21,858 nt of DNA, from the NCBI GenBank assembly GCA_025201705.1, contig MU617140.1:1-21858 (forward strand), given 5' to 3'. Shown here one piece after another: positions 19,945 through 21,858 of the stretch (positions within the stretch are counted from its first letter, which is position 1; every line of letters begins with the position of its first letter). This DNA comes from Dissophora ornata (lineage: Eukaryota > Mortierellomycota > Mortierellomycetes > Mortierellales > Mortierellaceae). Both the position numbers and the translations under genes were made by a program. The notes beneath the pieces are model-generated. The model made no database searches and was not told the DNA's origin. It worked only from the letters and a program-made list of their open reading frames with translations.

Positions 19945-19992
19945 CAGTTCATCAACAACAACAACAACAACAACAATAACAACAAAAAAAAA
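19945..19992 (+). repeat. (CAA)n microsatellite followed by an A run
   Basis: A CAA trinucleotide tract, with one AAT variant, ends in an A-run. It lies between the kinase stop codon and the ferroportin gene and belongs to the kinase 3' end or the ferroportin promoter. A TATAAAA at 19995-20001 directly follows and could serve ferroportin, but it is about 265 nt before the start codon. Confidence 0.7.
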
Positions 19993-20266
19993 GATATAAA
20001 ACAAAAAATGTCTCCAGGATTGCTATCCTAGAAATACGTGTAGAGAAGGAGCAGTTGAGGGAAAAATAGCGCGGAGTGCGATGCCGGGCCCCCAAAGTGG
20101 CCTGACACCCGCACTGCATTCAGACCGACGTCCCAGTAAAGCTTGAAGAAGACAAAATTTTCCTTGCTCATCATCTGTCCTGCTCCTCATCGTCGGCATC
20201 TGTCCAGGTCTCCATCAACTCCCCCCTCATCTCCTCATCGAACGCCCGTGCGGGACTTGGCCGAGT

Positions 20267-21589
20267 ATGAATAACTATCGCAGGCTCTACCTGTCCCACC
20301 TACTGACATCATGGGTCGATCGGTCCTTCGAGTTTGCGTCGTACCTTTTAATTTCCAGGGTCTACACAACGTCCTTATTGCAGTCATCAATCTACGGCCT
20401 TACTACAACCCTCGCGGCTTTGCTCCTCAGTAACCGTATCGGAAACTGGATCAACATCCTCTCCAGATTAAATACCTACAGGATCACACTCTTTGTCCAA
20501 AAGTCCAGTATCATCCTCAGCACCGTCCTCTTTCATTACCTCGACGATGGATCAGAGGGGAGCAGCTCCATCCACGATGCCCTATATGCGTTCATCATCA
20601 TCCTAGGATGCACGCTCAAGCTGTCGTTCATCGGGAATAGTATTGCGATTGAGAAAGATTGGGCAATGATTATATCGGATGGACACCTGGAACTGCTGTT
20701 ACCGACCATGAGGCGTATCGACCTCGTCTGTAAGACCATATCGCCGATCTTTATTGGATATCTGCTGTTAGCACCGCCCTTGGCTAGCACTCTTGTCATT
20801 TGTGCATGGACTGGCCTCTCATCAGTGATGGAGTACATCCTAATCAGCCAGATCCATAGCAATGTCCCTGGGCTCGCTGTCCGTGTGCCTTACAACTCAC
20901 CGACCACTGAAGAAGGGCAGGAGCAACAGCAGCAACAGCAGGAGGATGGCTCGCTATCTCTCCCTGTTAGTGCACGAGAATATGTCTATCACAAGACGTT
21001 CCTGGCGACTTTGTCCTTGGGCATGCTCTACATGAATGTCCTATCATTCGGTGGCACCATGACTTCCTACCTTGTCCTGACCGGCTACAACCCTGGTCTT
21101 CTCGGTATCATGAAGGCCATAGCAGGAGTCGTGGGTGTGGCTGGCACATATGTTCAACCGCTTCTGGCGCACAAGATTGGCAACATCCGAACGGGTCTCT
21201 GGTCAATCTGGCAACTGGCTCTGACGTTACTCCTTGTGCTTATCGCACTCACCAACAAACTCGACAGCTATATAGTGTCTTCGATTTTACTCTTTGGAGG
21301 GATGGCAACGAGTCGATTGGGGCTATGGATGTTTGACATTTCAGAGAATCTGATATTGCAAGAGTATACGGCGGCGAGCCAGGTGACGAGCATTGCAGGC
21401 TGGCAATACAGTCTCTGCAATGGGTTTGATCTGTTGCAATACGTGTTGACGATTGTGGTGTCAGACCCTGGCATGTTTTTGATCCCGGCGTCGATATCGA
21501 CGGGATCTATCGTTGTAGCAGCAGTTATTTATACGTGGTTCGTGTGGAGAGATAGAGGACATTTGATCCACCGCATCAAGCTGAAGTAG
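20267..21589 (+). CDS. FPN1: Ferroportin-family metal (iron) exporter, SLC40A type
   Basis: This is a single-exon membrane transporter of 440 aa in the ferroportin (FPN1) family, expected to export Fe(II) or related metal across the plasma or vacuolar membrane. About 11-12 hydrophobic segments run through the protein. Family landmarks: YLSHLLTSWVDRSFEF (9-24, with Asp18 aligning to human Asp39), IYGL, IGNWIN (58-63, for GDWVD), IEKDW, RRID 149-152, and RLGLWMFDIS (350-359) followed by ILQE. A large hydrophilic loop (about 198-238) contains a poly-Gln run (EQQQQQQ). It is shorter than human ferroportin (571 aa), mainly in the loop and C-terminus. Metal-site residues differ from the human ones (see findings). 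The start is the first ATG in this frame after an upstream stop near 20144. It is transcribed in the same direction as the kinase, 465 nt away. Substrate is by family only. Confidence 0.9.
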   Translation: MNNYRRLYLSHLLTSWVDRSFEFASYLLISRVYTTSLLQSSIYGLTTTLAALLLSNRIGNWINILSRLNTYRITLFVQKSSIILSTVLFHYLDDGSEGSSSIHDALYAFIIILGCTLKLSFIGNSIAIEKDWAMIISDGHLELLLPTMRRIDLVCKTISPIFIGYLLLAPPLASTLVICAWTGLSSVMEYILISQIHSNVPGLAVRVPYNSPTTEEGQEQQQQQQEDGSLSLPVSAREYVYHKTFLATLSLGMLYMNVLSFGGTMTSYLVLTGYNPGLLGIMKAIAGVVGVAGTYVQPLLAHKIGNIRTGLWSIWQLALTLLLVLIALTNKLDSYIVSSILLFGGMATSRLGLWMFDISENLILQEYTAASQVTSIAGWQYSLCNGFDLLQYVLTIVVSDPGMFLIPASISTGSIVVAAVIYTWFVWRDRGHLIHRIKLK

Positions 21590-21858
21590 TGACCTGGTGC
21601 ATACGATGACTCTTTCGTTAGTAAAAAATACTCTCACACCCTAGAACGACATTGAGTAATGCCATTAAGGACCCAGGCGTACCTTTTTTTTTATTTCTTT
21701 GCGCGCTCGGCGGCATTCATTGAGTTTAGTGTCCAGAAAAGGACGTTCCCGAAAAAAACACACGAGGCGCACCTCTGGAATCGATGCAGTAGTCCAATGG
21801 TGTGTGTTGTAGAGGCGATTTGAGGGGCTTAACGTGGAGAAGACCTGCGGAGCCAAAA
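21590..21858. other. Right edge, no supported gene
   Basis: This is the 3' flank of ferroportin. A minus-strand open frame enters from the right edge and ends at 21665 with a basic tail. It shows no family motif. It could be the last exon of a gene beyond the window, but nothing in the sequence decides this. Confidence 0.35.

Noticed and set aside
1..21858. CRISPR arrays, tRNA, rRNA
   Set aside because: No regularly spaced repeats with unique spacers and no tRNA box A/box B or rRNA segments were recognised on either strand.

Overview
This 21.9-kb window looks like nuclear DNA of a filamentous early-diverging fungus. I infer Mucoromycota, most likely Mortierellomycotina. The evidence is spliced genes with short GT-AG introns, CT-rich promoters, a GPI-anchored chitin deacetylase, a fungal Srk1/Rck2-type kinase, and an animal-like ferroportin beside fungal cell-wall genes. 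The genus assignment is an inference from gene content only.

Layout. 1-649 (+): a small two-exon gene for an unrecognised single-pass membrane protein. 913-3262 (-): a complete three-exon acyl-CoA oxidase, convergent with the first gene, with a near-perfect PTS2 peroxisomal signal encoded in its tiny first exon. 3263-5630: its promoter, then gene-poor sequence with a TG microsatellite. 5631-9937: a decayed mobile element of about 4.3 kb, bounded by inverted terminal repeats. It holds a heavily frameshifted gene whose last ~120 codons keep the RuvC-II Glu, zinc-ribbon Cys and RuvC-III Asp pattern of Fanzor (eukaryotic TnpB-like, RNA-guided nuclease family) proteins. 9938-10590: no gene seen. 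10591-11349 (-): a secreted, Cys-containing, probably GPI-anchored protein. 11350-13471: a long divergent intergenic region with a three-copy ~97-bp tandem repeat and the chitin deacetylase TATA box. 13472-14943 (+): chitin deacetylase. 15878-19801 (+): a five-exon Srk1/Rck2-type stress MAPK-activated kinase with a 5'UTR intron. 20267-21589 (+): ferroportin-family iron exporter. 21590-21858: no confident gene.

The six intact genes do not form one pathway. They are ordinary fungal genes for fatty-acid beta-oxidation, cell-wall remodelling and surface proteins, stress signalling, and metal export. The unusual component is the inverted-repeat element. I read it as a dead Fanzor-carrying transposon with a palindromic right terminus next to the nuclease gene, which is where a guide-RNA scaffold would be expected in this family. 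All exon boundaries were read by eye from splice consensus and reading-frame continuity.
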